The position numbers and the translations under genes are program-made. Positions 20,031 to 29,329 of a DNA stretch of 64,000 bases are shown in pieces. The notes under the pieces are model-generated. The model was not told where the DNA came from, did no database searches, and saw only the letters and a list, made by a program, of their open reading frames with translations. This DNA is from an uncultured Roseibium sp. GTDB taxonomy: Bacteria; Pseudomonadota; Alphaproteobacteria; Rhizobiales; Stappiaceae. Every line of letters begins with the position of its first letter. Position 1 is the first letter of the stretch. The DNA lies in the NCBI RefSeq assembly GCF_947499295.1, contig NZ_CANMNP010000001.1:794188-858187 (forward strand). The letters run 5' to 3'.

Positions 20031-20363
20031 TTAGACAAACACTCGGGCAAGTGCTGCCACGGCAAGTGCTGTCGCAGCCCGTTTCGGGCCGGCAAATTCA
20101 GCCGCGGTCTGACCTGGCACCGTCAAATCAATCCGATTCAGATCAGAAGCATCGATATGGTCGAGATCCGCGGATTTTGCCGCTTCTTCTGCGGAAATGC
20201 GGATTTCGTCAAGCATGCGTACCAGACCCTGCCAAATATGGATGGGCGGCGCTTCGTCCGTGCTGCACCAGCGAACAATTTCATTCTCAGATACATCAAG
20301 AGCCGCCGCGGCCTCAGACGGCGTCAAGCCGATGTAACTCACCATATCACTGAAATTACTCAT
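20031..20363 (-). CDS. Small helix-turn-helix-like hypothetical protein
   Basis: A 110-residue protein. Residues 9-32 (GLTPSEAAAALDVSENEIVRW) resemble the helix-turn-helix of Xre/YdaS-like or transposon-regulator proteins. The rest is acidic and then Ala-rich, with no known domain. GGGGAC precedes the ATG at 20363. It diverges from minCDE across a long gap. Whether it binds DNA is uncertain, because no wing or second domain is visible. Confidence 0.6.
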   Translation of the reverse strand: MSNFSDMVSYIGLTPSEAAAALDVSENEIVRWCSTDEAPPIHIWQGLVRMLDEIRISAEEAAKSADLDHIDASDLNRIDLTVPGQTAAEFAGPKRAATALAVAALARVFV

Positions 20364-20736
20364 CTTTGTCCCCAAGACGCCATTGCGCCCCAACACCTAC
20401 CGCACCATACTGCACTGCAATATGGCAAAAATCCAGCGCTAAGCTGGAAGTCAGTTAACTCCTGCTCCGGCAAAGGAATTTGGGGCAGCATTGCCGGTTC
20501 GATTCTTGCAATCGGACTCGGTACTTCTAGCAGGTCGCTGGTGACGGAATCCCAAGACAGACTCCGCCGAACAGCCAATTATCTGAAATATCAAACGAAA
20601 ATTGATATCGGTGGAAAACGATCACCCGCGTAAACCTTCCGTTCTGTTGATGATACCTTTGAAAAAGCAAATCAACCTGAACCACCACGGGCTGGAATCC
20701 CCTCCCCGATCACTGAAGATGCTGCCGGACCTCTGA
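20364..20736. other. Intergenic region upstream of minC
   Basis: About 370 bases between divergent genes. Frames on either strand have no recognisable protein content. It should hold the minCDE promoter; no clear -35/-10 pair or operator was picked out. Confidence 0.5.
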
Positions 20737-21573
20737 ATGAAATTCAAAGGAAAATCCTTCATTGCGATTGTGTTGTCGCCGGAGCCGCCCTTTGATGCCT
20801 GGTTCCAGGAAATCGACCGCATCATCGCCCGCTCACCGGGCTTTTTCATCGACCGGCCTATCATTCTGGACGTTCGAGGCAGCAAGATCCCGATAGATGA
20901 TCTGGAAGAGCTGCTGTCGGGGCTGTCGGAGCGATCCGTCAGGGTCATGGGCATCGACGGGGTGGCCGGAACCCGGTTGAAGCCCGGTATGCCGCCCAGC
21001 TTTTCCGGTGGCCGGCTGGCATCCGATGTCGAAGTGCCTGAGCCTTCTTCGGCTAAAAACCCGACAATGAAAGCAGAAGATACGAAAAAGGCGGCATCCG
21101 CGACGTCGGAAACCCCTGATGCGCAAAAGTCTGCTCCGACGGTTCAAAGCAAAGACGCCGCTTCTTCAGGTGATGAAAAGGCAAGCGCCGCTGCAACAAA
21201 TTGTGCTGCCGAGAAGATGACGGGTCCGGCAAGCATTCCCAGCGGATCCTCGATTGTCGTGACCGAACCAGTACGGTCCGGTCAAAGCATTCTGCATCCG
21301 GAAGGAGACGTCACTGTGATCGGGTCCGTCAGTTCCGGCGCTGAAATTATCGCAGGTGGCTCCATTCACGTTTACGGAGCGTTACGGGGGCGCGCACTTG
21401 CAGGCGTATCCGGCAAAGACTGCGCACGCATCTTCTGCTCGAAACTGGACGCGGAGCTGGTCTCCATCAATGGACTTTACAAAGTCGCGGACGATTTCGA
21501 CGGAACCTTGCGCAACGCGCCAGCTCAGATCCGCTTCGAAAACGAAACCCTGGTCTTTGAAGCACTGAACTAA
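20737..21573 (+). CDS. minC: Septum site-determining protein MinC
   Basis: A 278-residue FtsZ-polymerisation inhibitor. The N-terminal domain (about 1-85) starts [20 protein letters not shown]. The C-terminal beta-helix domain (about 175-278) contains [20 protein letters not shown] and [17 protein letters not shown], the conserved MinD-binding and dimerisation face. Between them lies an unusually long Ala/Ser/Lys/Thr-rich linker (about 100-165). It is the first gene of minCDE and blocks Z-ring assembly away from mid-cell. Confidence 0.96.
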   Translation: MKFKGKSFIAIVLSPEPPFDAWFQEIDRIIARSPGFFIDRPIILDVRGSKIPIDDLEELLSGLSERSVRVMGIDGVAGTRLKPGMPPSFSGGRLASDVEVPEPSSAKNPTMKAEDTKKAASATSETPDAQKSAPTVQSKDAASSGDEKASAAATNCAAEKMTGPASIPSGSSIVVTEPVRSGQSILHPEGDVTVIGSVSSGAEIIAGGSIHVYGALRGRALAGVSGKDCARIFCSKLDAELVSINGLYKVADDFDGTLRNAPAQIRFENETLVFEALN

Positions 21574-21628
21574 CCACGGTGCCGCAGTCCAATCAGGCGC
21601 GGCGCAGACAACAAACGGGACGAACACC

Positions 21629-22450
21629 ATGAGCAACGCCACTGTCGTTGTGGTCACGTCAGGCAAAGGCGGAGTGGGTAAAACCACCACAACCGCTGCT
21701 ATTGCTTCGGCGCTTGCCAAAGAAGGCTACCAGGTCTGCGCGATCGATTTCGATGTCGGTCTGCGCAATCTGGACCTGATCATGGGGGCCGAGCGCCGCG
21801 TCGTCTTTGATCTGGTCAATGTTGTACGAGGCGAAGCTTCGATCAAGCAGGCCCTGGTGCGGGACAAGAAACTCAACAATCTCTATCTGCTTCCAGCTTC
21901 GCAAACGCGAGACAAGGACGCGCTGACAGAAGAGGGCGTTGCCAGCGTCATCAGCGAATTGCGGATGTATTTCGACTGGGTGATCTGCGACAGTCCGGCC
22001 GGCATTGAGCGCGGCGCGACCCTTGCGATGCGCCACGCCGATGAAGCAATTATTGTTTCCAATCCTGAAGTCTCTTCCGTGCGCGACTGTGACCGGATCA
22101 TTGGCTTGCTCGATGCAAAAACAAAAATTGCCGAAGACGGCGGCCGGATGCCAAAGCATCTCATGATCACACGCTATGATACGGAACGTGCCAAGTCCGG
22201 CGATATGCTGGAGACAGACGATGTCGTCGACATCCTGTCAGTGCCTCTCATCGGCGTGGTGCCGGAGAGCAAGGACGTGCTCAAGGCTTCCAACGTCGGA
22301 TTGCCGATCACCGTGTCGGACGAAACCTCACCGGCCTCCAAGGCATATATGGAAGCCGTGCGACGGCTGCTTGGCGAAAACATTCCGGTGACCATTCCCG
22401 AAGAGAAGAAAAGCTTCCTCGGCAAGCTCTTCAAAGGGAGGGCCGCATGA
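21629..22450 (+). CDS. minD: Septum site-determining ATPase MinD
   Basis: A 273-residue ParA/MinD ATPase. Deviant Walker A is GKGGVGKTT (12-20), and DFDVGLRNLDLIMGAERR follows, diagnostic of MinD. The C-terminus (EEKKSFLGKLFKGRAA) is the amphipathic membrane-targeting helix. ATP-bound dimers bind the membrane and recruit MinC; MinE stimulates ATP hydrolysis and release. The gene overlaps minE by 4 bases. Confidence 0.98.
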   Translation: MSNATVVVVTSGKGGVGKTTTTAAIASALAKEGYQVCAIDFDVGLRNLDLIMGAERRVVFDLVNVVRGEASIKQALVRDKKLNNLYLLPASQTRDKDALTEEGVASVISELRMYFDWVICDSPAGIERGATLAMRHADEAIIVSNPEVSSVRDCDRIIGLLDAKTKIAEDGGRMPKHLMITRYDTERAKSGDMLETDDVVDILSVPLIGVVPESKDVLKASNVGLPITVSDETSPASKAYMEAVRRLLGENIPVTIPEEKKSFLGKLFKGRAA

Positions 22451-22707
22451 ACCTTCTGAGCCTCTTTGGCAAAAGAGGCGCTAGCGCCTCGGTAGCCAAG
22501 AACCGGCTGCAAATTCTCCTCGCGCATGAACGGGCGGATAACGGTTCAGACGCGGCACTGATTTCCAGTCTTCGGGAAGACATTCTTGCAGTCGTCGCCA
22601 AGCGGGTCGACATCGACCCGGACTCCGTCAAGCTTGAAATGGACAGATCCGGAGATGTCACCACACTTGGTATCGACATCGAACTTCCGGCGGCGCGCGC
22701 CTCTTGA
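22447..22707 (+). CDS. minE: Cell-division topological specificity factor MinE
   Basis: An 86-residue protein starting inside the minD stop (ATGA). The N-terminal part ends in ASVAKNRLQILLAHERAD, the conserved MinD-interacting segment. The C-terminal half (residues about 35-80) is the dimerising topological specificity domain, with DPDSVKLEMDRSGDVTTLGIDIELP. It drives MinD release and pole-to-pole oscillation. An intrinsic terminator closes the operon. Confidence 0.97.
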   Translation: MNLLSLFGKRGASASVAKNRLQILLAHERADNGSDAALISSLREDILAVVAKRVDIDPDSVKLEMDRSGDVTTLGIDIELPAARAS

Positions 22708-22731
22708 GGGCATCTTCATGACCAGAGACTG

Positions 22732-22754
22732 ACCGGCCCTTCCGGCCGGTTTTT
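22732..22754 (+). terminator. Intrinsic terminator of minCDE
   Basis: Stem ACCGGCC (22732-22738) / GGCCGGT (22744-22750) with a 5-nt loop and a run of five T residues, 25 bases after the minE stop. Confidence 0.85.
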
Positions 22755-23045
22755 CTGTTCTGCATGAAGCATTGTTTTTGGTGATGAAGACAGCATCCCA
22801 CATCGGTATCCGGTCGACAGAGACCACTGCGAACTGCCTTTCCAGGTGTTACCCACATTTACGTCGCTAAAGTTGACCAGAGACGGGCAACCAGATCCGG
22901 ATTGCCGCTCGTTTGACGAAGGAAGTTCACCCTTCACTTTCCATGCCGCGCGGCAATGCTTGATCCTGCTGAAAGACCGCAACTTAAGATGCCGAACACT
23001 TCCAGCAAGCACTTCATTCAAATGAGCCCAAGATGTCGTTTGGAT
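22755..23045. other. Intergenic region after minCDE
   Basis: About 290 bases between the minE terminator and the 3' end of the P-loop kinase gene. No gene, repeat or RNA motif was recognised. Confidence 0.5.
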
Positions 23046-23561
23046 TTAGACACTGGACCATCTTGAAACGACCGCTATACGATCGTGTTTGTTTCGACAT
23101 TGCCACTTTTCAAGCCCGCTTGCACAGCGAAATGCTTCCGAGATACAGGAGCGAAACTTCGACTTGTTCTTGAGACTGCGAAGGGCGAAAAAATACTGTT
23201 GCAACGGCCAATCGAGGTTACCCGGTGGCAGCTCTGGTCTGGTCTGCCCGAAATTTTTCCAGGGGCGTACGGCTAGCTGCAATGCCCTCACATATTCTGG
23301 TGGGTCCAGCCAAACGAGTGCGTCAGCCTGTGCAATAGCTTGTGATAAAAAGCCAGGGCCTCCTTCAAGTATCCATGCGTCTTTCTCAAGCGCTCTCGCA
23401 AGGGCTGTTTCGATTTCGATTCTAGTTCGTTTCTGCCAGTTGGTTTGGAGCTTCATTTCATCGATCGAGATCACTGGGACATCTGGACGGGCCTTAGCCA
23501 ATTTGCTCGCGAAGAGGCTTTTGCCAACGCCGTTGGCTCCGGTGATGATGATCTTCTTCAA
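23046..23561 (-). CDS. Small P-loop kinase-like ATPase (FlaR/topology-modulation type)
   Basis: A 171-residue protein beginning KKIIITGANGVGKS, whose Walker A is GANGVGKS. VISIDEMKL follows, then a helical region with WILEGGPGFLSQAIAQADALVWLDPP, where the Walker-B-like strand and an adenylate-kinase-like substrate pocket would lie. This resembles the AAA_17/FlaR group of small nucleotide kinases. No ATG fits; a TTG at 23561 is directly before KKIII and is preceded by a weak GAG element. The C-terminal 35 residues are Cys/Trp/Arg-rich and look less conserved, so the end may be divergent. The substrate is unknown. Confidence 0.68.
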   Translation of the reverse strand: MKKIIITGANGVGKSLFASKLAKARPDVPVISIDEMKLQTNWQKRTRIEIETALARALEKDAWILEGGPGFLSQAIAQADALVWLDPPEYVRALQLAVRPWKNFGQTRPELPPGNLDWPLQQYFFALRSLKNKSKFRSCISEAFRCASGLEKWQCRNKHDRIAVVSRWSSV

Positions 23562-23908
23562 TGAAGTCTCAAGTCTTTGGGAAATTGAGGTGCAACAAAG
23601 CGGTTGGCCCTTCAAATGCAAACTGCATCTTTGTCCGCAAATGAGACATAACCCACCGCGTCGTACATGAAAGGTAGCAGATCGAAGGTGGCCATCACAA
23701 ATGTTGAAAACGCGACTTCGCCAAAATGAGCTCATTGATGCAACCGGTTTTGCATTCTCCGTCGCCATGAAAACAACGCGCCCACAGCTGTTCGATCGTA
23801 AAGACATGAGTCGCTCCAAACTGCCCGGCCGCCAGGACCTTTGTTGCACTGCGGAACCGAAGGTGTATGTTTTGCACCTCAAGTTCAAAACAAAGGAGTG
23901 AATACGGC
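23562..23908. other. Intergenic region between kinase and O-methyltransferase genes
   Basis: About 350 bases between divergent genes. A 66-codon plus-strand frame exists inside it but has no SD and no recognisable content. It should hold both promoters. Confidence 0.5.
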
Positions 23909-24955
23909 ATGCTGGTCCAAGACACCGCGGCGACGAGTGCACACACAATCGAAAGCGCGGAGGACCTGTCATCGATCGCATTCGGATTCATGGCATCCAA
24001 GTCTCTGTTTGCCGGACTGCACGTCGATATGTTTTCAGTTCTCGCAGACGGTCCCAAAACGGCCGAACAATTGGCTAAAGCCACTGATATACCGGTCAAT
24101 CGCATCGTCATTCTAACGACAGCGCTTGCCAGCATTGGCTTGCTTGCAATCGGTGACGACAAAAGGATCTCAAATTCTCCTGCAGCGCAGAACTTTCTCT
24201 CCAAACAGTCGCAATATGACTTCGGAGACTATCTTCGCCATCAGATCGACCAGCAGATGTATCCATTCCTGCTCCAGCTGAACGCCGTCATAAAAGGCGA
24301 TTTGTCCGACGATGCCATCGCTTCCTATAGCCACTGGATGACGGACGAAGAGCAGGCTTCTGTCTATTCTGAAAGCCAGCACGCAGGCTCGCTCGGACCG
24401 GGTCGGACACTTGCACGGAAAGTGGATCTTGGTGACACGGAAACCCTGTTAGATGTTGGCGGCGGGACCGGCGCCATGACGATAAGCCTTTGCAACGAAT
24501 ATGAAAACTTGCATGCAACGATCATCGACTTTCCGAACGTCGCTGAAATTGGCTGGCGTTTCATTTCCGAGGCCGACCTGGTTGATCGCGTCCGGTATAT
24601 TCCTGGCAATGCCATCGATGTTCAATGGCCCAGCAATCAGAACGCCATCCTGATGTCCTATCTCATGAGCGGTGTGCCGGGTGACGATGTGGAAGGGCTG
24701 CTAAAAAAGGCGTCCAATGCACTGTCTCCAGGCGGCAAGCTGATGGTGCATGATTTCATGGTCGAAGAAGACCGGCGTGGACCCGCCCTTGCCGCTCTCT
24801 GGCAGCTGCAGCATATGGCGTTTACTCCGGAGGCCCGCTCGCTGTCTGTCGGATGGCTGACGGACGCAGGCAAAAAGATGGGCTTTGAGGTCGATATCGT
24901 CGACAATCTCATTCCCGCGATGACCAAACTGGTTGTTTTTGTGAAACCCTCTTGA
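23909..24955 (+). CDS. SAM-dependent O-methyltransferase (plant-type family 2)
   Basis: A 348-residue protein of the acetylserotonin/caffeate O-methyltransferase family. An N-terminal winged-helix dimerisation domain (about 15-95, ending SNSPAAQNFLS) precedes a Rossmann domain with motif I LLDVGGGTGAM and the motif around LSPGGKLMVHDFM. AAGGAG precedes the ATG at 23909. Twelve bases after its stop lies a thioesterase gene, so the two are probably co-transcribed. The family methylates phenolic or polyketide hydroxyls, but the substrate is unknown. Its pairing with a hotdog thioesterase hints at a small acyl or aromatic metabolite. Confidence 0.87.
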   Translation: MLVQDTAATSAHTIESAEDLSSIAFGFMASKSLFAGLHVDMFSVLADGPKTAEQLAKATDIPVNRIVILTTALASIGLLAIGDDKRISNSPAAQNFLSKQSQYDFGDYLRHQIDQQMYPFLLQLNAVIKGDLSDDAIASYSHWMTDEEQASVYSESQHAGSLGPGRTLARKVDLGDTETLLDVGGGTGAMTISLCNEYENLHATIIDFPNVAEIGWRFISEADLVDRVRYIPGNAIDVQWPSNQNAILMSYLMSGVPGDDVEGLLKKASNALSPGGKLMVHDFMVEEDRRGPALAALWQLQHMAFTPEARSLSVGWLTDAGKKMGFEVDIVDNLIPAMTKLVVFVKPS

Positions 24956-24967
24956 TCCAGAGGCACC

Positions 24968-25420
24968 ATGGTGACGTTGCAACTGCACGAAGAACCACTA
25001 CAGAACAACTGGCTGGATGCTTATGGCCACCTGAACGAGGCCTATTACCTGGTCCCGTTCAGCAATGCGACGTGGAAGCTACAAGATCACTTTGGGTTCG
25101 GAACGGACTATTTCGACAAGACCGGTTGCGCACTCTACACGCTCGAAACGCATTTACGGTATGTTGGAGAAGTCCGTGCACCTGCAACTCTCAAAATAGA
25201 GACCGCCATACTGGGGGTGGACGCTAAGAGATTGCATGTTGGTCACACCATGCTGTGCGACAGCCGTGAATGCGCCACGTTCGAATGCATGCTTTTGCAC
25301 TACGACACAAAGGCAGAAAGGTCTGCTCCCTTCCCGAACGCAGCCAGAAGTGCCCTGCAGGATTCAATCCTGATGCCAACGCCTGATTGGGTTGGTCAAG
25401 CCTTGCGAAGACTGGTCTGA
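24968..25420 (+). CDS. Hotdog-fold acyl-CoA thioesterase
   Basis: A 150-residue single hotdog domain of the 4-hydroxybenzoyl-CoA thioesterase / betainyl-CoA thioesterase type. The catalytic loop reads WLDAYGHLNEAYYLVPF, with the usual Asp-x3-His-x-Asn/Asp layout. THLRYVGEVRAPATLKIET follows in the central beta strands. It hydrolyses a CoA thioester in the cytoplasm. It follows the O-methyltransferase gene closely. Related thioesterases occur in carnitine and betaine catabolism, but no other such gene is here. Confidence 0.83.
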   Translation: MVTLQLHEEPLQNNWLDAYGHLNEAYYLVPFSNATWKLQDHFGFGTDYFDKTGCALYTLETHLRYVGEVRAPATLKIETAILGVDAKRLHVGHTMLCDSRECATFECMLLHYDTKAERSAPFPNAARSALQDSILMPTPDWVGQALRRLV

Positions 25421-25500
25421 AGCTCGCTGGAAGTACACATCTGCATCGACGACATTCCGCAATTTGTTTCGTTCCGTGCAAATTTACATGATCAGCTTTG

Positions 25501-26970
25501 CTAACCGCCCTTCAGCTCAAGCAGTTCATCGGTATAGACAGCCATCTGACCCCGACCGCGCCTCTTTGCAGCATAAAGGGCCACATCAGCTTGTCTGAGC
25601 AATTCAGAAGGTTGCGTTGCAAAAGCGATGCCTATGCTCGCTCCAAATTTGCAGACCACATCGTTCAATTCCATGGCTTCGCTGAGGTGCTCGATTATCA
25701 TGCGCCCGAGTTTATTGATCCGTTCTTTATCGGCCCTTGAAAAGACGATAACGAACTCATCTCCCCCGATGCGCACAACAGCGTCATCATCGCCGGCAAA
25801 TGCACGCAGTGACTTGGCGACGTGTTGAAGCACCAAATCCCCCATTTCATGTCCGTGCTCGTCGTTGATCTGCTTAAAATCATCCAGGTCGAGATAAAGG
25901 AGCGCGTAACCATCGCCCAAGACCTCCTGTGCCTGCAATTCGGACATCTTCTCATCCAGGAAGCGCCGGTTCCCAAGCTTTGTCAGAAAATCACGCTGCA
26001 CCTGCTCGGCAAGCAGTTCCCTTGAATGTTCCGCCTCGTGTTTGGCCTCTGCCAAATCCCGTACAATTGCCGTCGCCCTGTGAACATAGAGCCGCGCAGT
26101 CAACAATGTACATATGAAGACCAGAAGGACACCGATGGCCATCAAGGGCAACAATCGGATGCCTGGTAATGCAGGGTCCCAAATCAGATATCCCAGTTCA
26201 GTTCCGTCAACCGTTGAGAGTTCGAAGCCTCCTTGCCAATAGGTCGGCATGGAAGAGGACAAGCGCAAGTTTGGAAGGCCGTACTTTTCACTCAACGCGG
26301 CCAGTTCGTTGCTATCAAGCGGTTGCACAAAGACAAGAAGGTGGTCTGTTCGAATATCCACATCGTCATAAGTCGTGAGAACAATCGCACTGGCCATTGA
26401 GAGGTCGGTCAGATTTCCAATTAACCCGGAAACTGGCTCGGGTGCTGTAAACGCATTGCCCCGTCGCGCTTTTTTCAGAAGCGGCGTGAGGCCGCTCTCG
26501 TACTGGGACAGATCAAATTCAGCTATCGCATCATTCAAGATTTGAAGTTTTGGACGGTTGTCACCATCCAGTACATGCAGAGCTTCGACCTGAAGATTTT
26601 CCTGAAGATAGTCGACAAAGGTTTGATCCACCCACTGAAGATTCAAATCCTTCACCAGGTTCTCGACGGCACTGTCCCAATACCCATACTCAAGGACTAA
26701 TGTTTCAAGCCGTCCCATGCGGTCGATCAGCAAAGCTTTGAAGACTTGCTGAGACTGTTCGACAGAATTCCGGTCGAGCGACCGTGTCAGAAACGCGACA
26801 AAGACCAACAAACTGACAGCACCAATCAAGACCGTCGCCCAAAACGGTCTGGACAGTCGGCGAATTTCTGCTGCCTGGGCCTCAACTCCAACTGATGGAG
26901 TTGCAACAGTTGTGCTGCGGCCGCCTGATTGGTCAGAAAGAGACAAATTCACTCTCTCTACAGATCTCAT
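25501..26970 (-). CDS. Membrane-bound diguanylate cyclase with CHASE4-like sensor domain
   Basis: A 489-residue protein with a first membrane helix (about 44-64, FWATVLIGAVSLLVFVAFL), a periplasmic sensor of about 200 residues resembling CHASE4 (YGYWDSAVENL is typical), a second helix (about 275-298), and a GGDEF domain (about 335-485). The active-site GGDEF motif is intact at 402-406, so c-di-GMP synthesis is expected. The residues where an inhibitory RxxD site would be are GDDD, so product feedback is probably absent. It is monocistronic, and its upstream region is markedly AT-rich. Confidence 0.93.
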   Translation of the reverse strand: MRSVERVNLSLSDQSGGRSTTVATPSVGVEAQAAEIRRLSRPFWATVLIGAVSLLVFVAFLTRSLDRNSVEQSQQVFKALLIDRMGRLETLVLEYGYWDSAVENLVKDLNLQWVDQTFVDYLQENLQVEALHVLDGDNRPKLQILNDAIAEFDLSQYESGLTPLLKKARRGNAFTAPEPVSGLIGNLTDLSMASAIVLTTYDDVDIRTDHLLVFVQPLDSNELAALSEKYGLPNLRLSSSMPTYWQGGFELSTVDGTELGYLIWDPALPGIRLLPLMAIGVLLVFICTLLTARLYVHRATAIVRDLAEAKHEAEHSRELLAEQVQRDFLTKLGNRRFLDEKMSELQAQEVLGDGYALLYLDLDDFKQINDEHGHEMGDLVLQHVAKSLRAFAGDDDAVVRIGGDEFVIVFSRADKERINKLGRMIIEHLSEAMELNDVVCKFGASIGIAFATQPSELLRQADVALYAAKRRGRGQMAVYTDELLELKGG

Positions 26971-27270
26971 TCAACCATGCTCGGGATTTAGTCCCTAAAG
27001 CTCACTCAAAGTAAGAATTCTTAGACTTAGCATGATTTTTTATCTAGTTAATTCAATCATCTTACTTACTAACAGAGGACTTTCAATAAACTCCAGCAAT
27101 AAGAATTACTAACAATACTTGCCTATGAAAATTAAACAAAATAATACGTATTATTACCAATAAAGTGACTTTTAGTTTTTAGCGAAATCAACATCGCTAC
27201 AACTTGAAATTACGATATTGGTTGAAAGGTATCTCTTTAAGCCGAGCATGTGGGCTGAGAGCAATGCAAT
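26971..27270. other. AT-rich intergenic stretch
   Basis: Roughly 27000-27240 is far richer in A and T than anything around it, with many short A and T tracts (for example GATTTTTTATCTAG). No frame here looks coding. It could be a bent promoter region for the diguanylate cyclase, a binding region for nucleoid proteins, or a remnant of transferred DNA. No repeats or attachment-site pair were found. Confidence 0.5.
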
Positions 27271-28116
27271 TCAGCGCTGCGGTCCCAGGAGCGCGATGTC
27301 TCTCTCCGCCAAGAAGAGATTTGAATAGAGGTTTGCAATCCACTGGCGGCCGGACGCCGTGATTTTCAAATACTGAATAGCCTTTTGAATATAGGGCGCG
27401 ACGCTGTTCCAATAGAATTGAGGATATTTCAGAACCAGATCCGCTGGGGTGTCGTAGCCGAGCTGTTTGTTAAGGCCCGCCTCTTCAAATTCGAAATAGA
27501 GGGCATTGGCCTTGCGGATGTAATGCGGATCGCCCAGCTGACCGATGAAATCTGCAGCGCGCACCAAAGTGGCATCTTCACCGAGCGTTTCATTGTCGTC
27601 CGGGAACTTGCTTGGAAATCGTGATCCCTCAACCGCATCGGCGATCCGTTGAGGATCGAGCAAACCGGTGCCGGAGATCCGTTCAAAGATATATAGCTGC
27701 GACCGGTCAACGTGGTACGGCGTCAGCGCAGCATCAGACGCCCCACGCGCCAATTGAACCTTTTTCCCTGTATCATCTACGACAAAGCCCTCAGCATCGT
27801 CGCCTGGCAGAATGCCGCGTACATAGCCGATATCATGCGTCAGGCAGGCAACAATCACATGCGCATAGTCTGTTGGCGCCATGTGGGTGTGCAATGCACG
27901 CCCGCGCAAGATGTCATGACCGGCCAAAGTGACCAGCATTGTGTGTTCAATATTGTGGTAGAGCGCATCGCTGTTGCCGATGCATTCCATGGCAATGCGA
28001 GCAATGGAGGGCACCAACTCGGCCAGTTCCGGATCTGACTTGCCGAAACGGCGCTGCACGTAAGCGGTCAAAAAATCGCCGAGCGCGTCGGCCGCAAGTC
28101 CCGGCACTGTCAACAT
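27271..28116 (-). CDS. HD-domain phosphohydrolase
   Basis: A 281-residue protein with a metal-binding HD signature: His54 and His58 in YHNIEHT, His94-Asp95 in CLTHDIGY, and a later Asp in LVRAADFIGQLGD. This is the layout of HD phosphohydrolases that act on nucleotides or cyclic nucleotides. No catalytic partner domain is fused. The segment YFEFEEAGLNKQLGYDTPADLVLKYP and the C-terminal helices belong to a conserved but unnamed group. It is on the same strand as the diguanylate cyclase downstream, but too far from it to be one operon. The substrate is unknown. Confidence 0.82.
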   Translation of the reverse strand: MLTVPGLAADALGDFLTAYVQRRFGKSDPELAELVPSIARIAMECIGNSDALYHNIEHTMLVTLAGHDILRGRALHTHMAPTDYAHVIVACLTHDIGYVRGILPGDDAEGFVVDDTGKKVQLARGASDAALTPYHVDRSQLYIFERISGTGLLDPQRIADAVEGSRFPSKFPDDNETLGEDATLVRAADFIGQLGDPHYIRKANALYFEFEEAGLNKQLGYDTPADLVLKYPQFYWNSVAPYIQKAIQYLKITASGRQWIANLYSNLFLAERDIALLGPQR

Positions 28117-28277
28117 TGGAGGCGCTTTCCCTGCCTGATAATGTCGAAATCAATTCATGCACTACAGTTTGGCACGTTGCCGCGCTGTTATGTCAAGCAA
28201 ATGTCGGCGCTTGGGTCATTGTCAGGCGAGACCAGCGCCAACCTTGTCTTGCTTCCACGCGGCCTGCCCGCGATTTC

Positions 28278-29156
28278 CTATAGTTCCTCAAACGTCCGAA
28301 AGGCCTTCCGATACCGGTTCAGATTTTCCTCGGCATAGGCCGCAAAGTCGAAGTCGATTTCAGAATGATGCTCAGACACCATGGACCACATTGCTTCTCT
28401 CATGAGCGCTGCGCATTTCATCGCGTGATAACGCCTGACAAGCAATCCGTCCGGCGAATGGCCATAGTAGATCTCAAGCGCGAGCGCTTCTTGTTGCGGC
28501 AAAAGTGAGTTGTTCGAGGCAAGCCCAGCCAGATCGAACAGAGGTGAGTTAAATCCGGCATAATCCCAGTCAATCAACCAAAGGCGTGTGCCGTCATCGA
28601 TCAAATTGGCCGCCAGCAGATCATTGTGACTGAAAACCATCTGGATCAGACCTATGGTTTCTTCCAGGTGGCTCGCCTGCCACTGCAATTCCGGCAGCAT
28701 CGGCACATATTTGCTCCCGTCATCGCGCAAGATCCGGTCATAGTTGCGAAGGATGTGAAACACCCAGAAGGCCATGACCGGCCCTTTCAGGAACCGGGGC
28801 ACGTCGTGGTGACAGCGGCGCAACAGATCGACCGCGCGCTGCAGCATCATCGGGTCTTGCAGGTCGTCGACCGCAAGCGTGCGCCCGTCGATGAAATCAA
28901 GGACGATGGCATTGTCCTGTGCATAGTGAACTGCCGGCGACAAGCCGGCATCGAACGCAGCACGACTGGCGGCTATGTCATTGAAGCGCATGATCTGGTG
29001 CACCGGGATATCGCCGCCAATCCGAGCAACGAAGGTGCGCCCGCCGTCCTTCACCTTGTAGCTCGTATTGGTGATCCCGCCGGAAAGGGGTTCCGGGTCT
29101 ATCGGCCCTGACCAGCAAGGCAGATCGAGGACGATTTCAAACGGCTGTTCAATCAA
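28278..29156 (-). CDS. Choline/aminoglycoside-kinase-like phosphotransferase
   Basis: A 292-residue protein of the choline kinase/APH fold. LSGGITNTSYKV (24-35) is the nucleotide-binding loop. HNDLLAANL (177-185) is the Brenner catalytic loop, and LIDWDYAGFNSPLFDLA (194-210) carries the metal-binding Asp. This pattern matches LicA-type choline kinases. A TTG at 29156 is preceded by GGAG with 6-nt spacing; a TTG 63 nt upstream has no SD. It is divergent from the KAP NTPase gene. It probably phosphorylates choline or a similar amino alcohol in the cytoplasm. Confidence 0.82.
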   Translation of the reverse strand: MIEQPFEIVLDLPCWSGPIDPEPLSGGITNTSYKVKDGGRTFVARIGGDIPVHQIMRFNDIAASRAAFDAGLSPAVHYAQDNAIVLDFIDGRTLAVDDLQDPMMLQRAVDLLRRCHHDVPRFLKGPVMAFWVFHILRNYDRILRDDGSKYVPMLPELQWQASHLEETIGLIQMVFSHNDLLAANLIDDGTRLWLIDWDYAGFNSPLFDLAGLASNNSLLPQQEALALEIYYGHSPDGLLVRRYHAMKCAALMREAMWSMVSEHHSEIDFDFAAYAEENLNRYRKAFRTFEEL

Positions 29157-29329
29157 CGCAATCTCCAGTCTATACCAAGCGTATCGAAGGCGTCCCGCGG
29201 TGGAAATGATGTGCCGCAAATCCGGCTGGCAAAAGTTGCTTCCTCTGGCCCCTCGATTTCGGCGGCCATTCTCGACGGTTGCTCAAAACAGCACCTCCCG
29301 TTTAAGCTGATTTATGGGGGAGTGATCAC

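Noticed and set aside
23562..23981. N-terminal extension of the small P-loop kinase to about 311 residues
   Set aside because: The extra part has no domain, is Cys/Arg/Ser-rich and overlaps the divergent O-methyltransferase start; the conserved kinase begins at KKIIITG.
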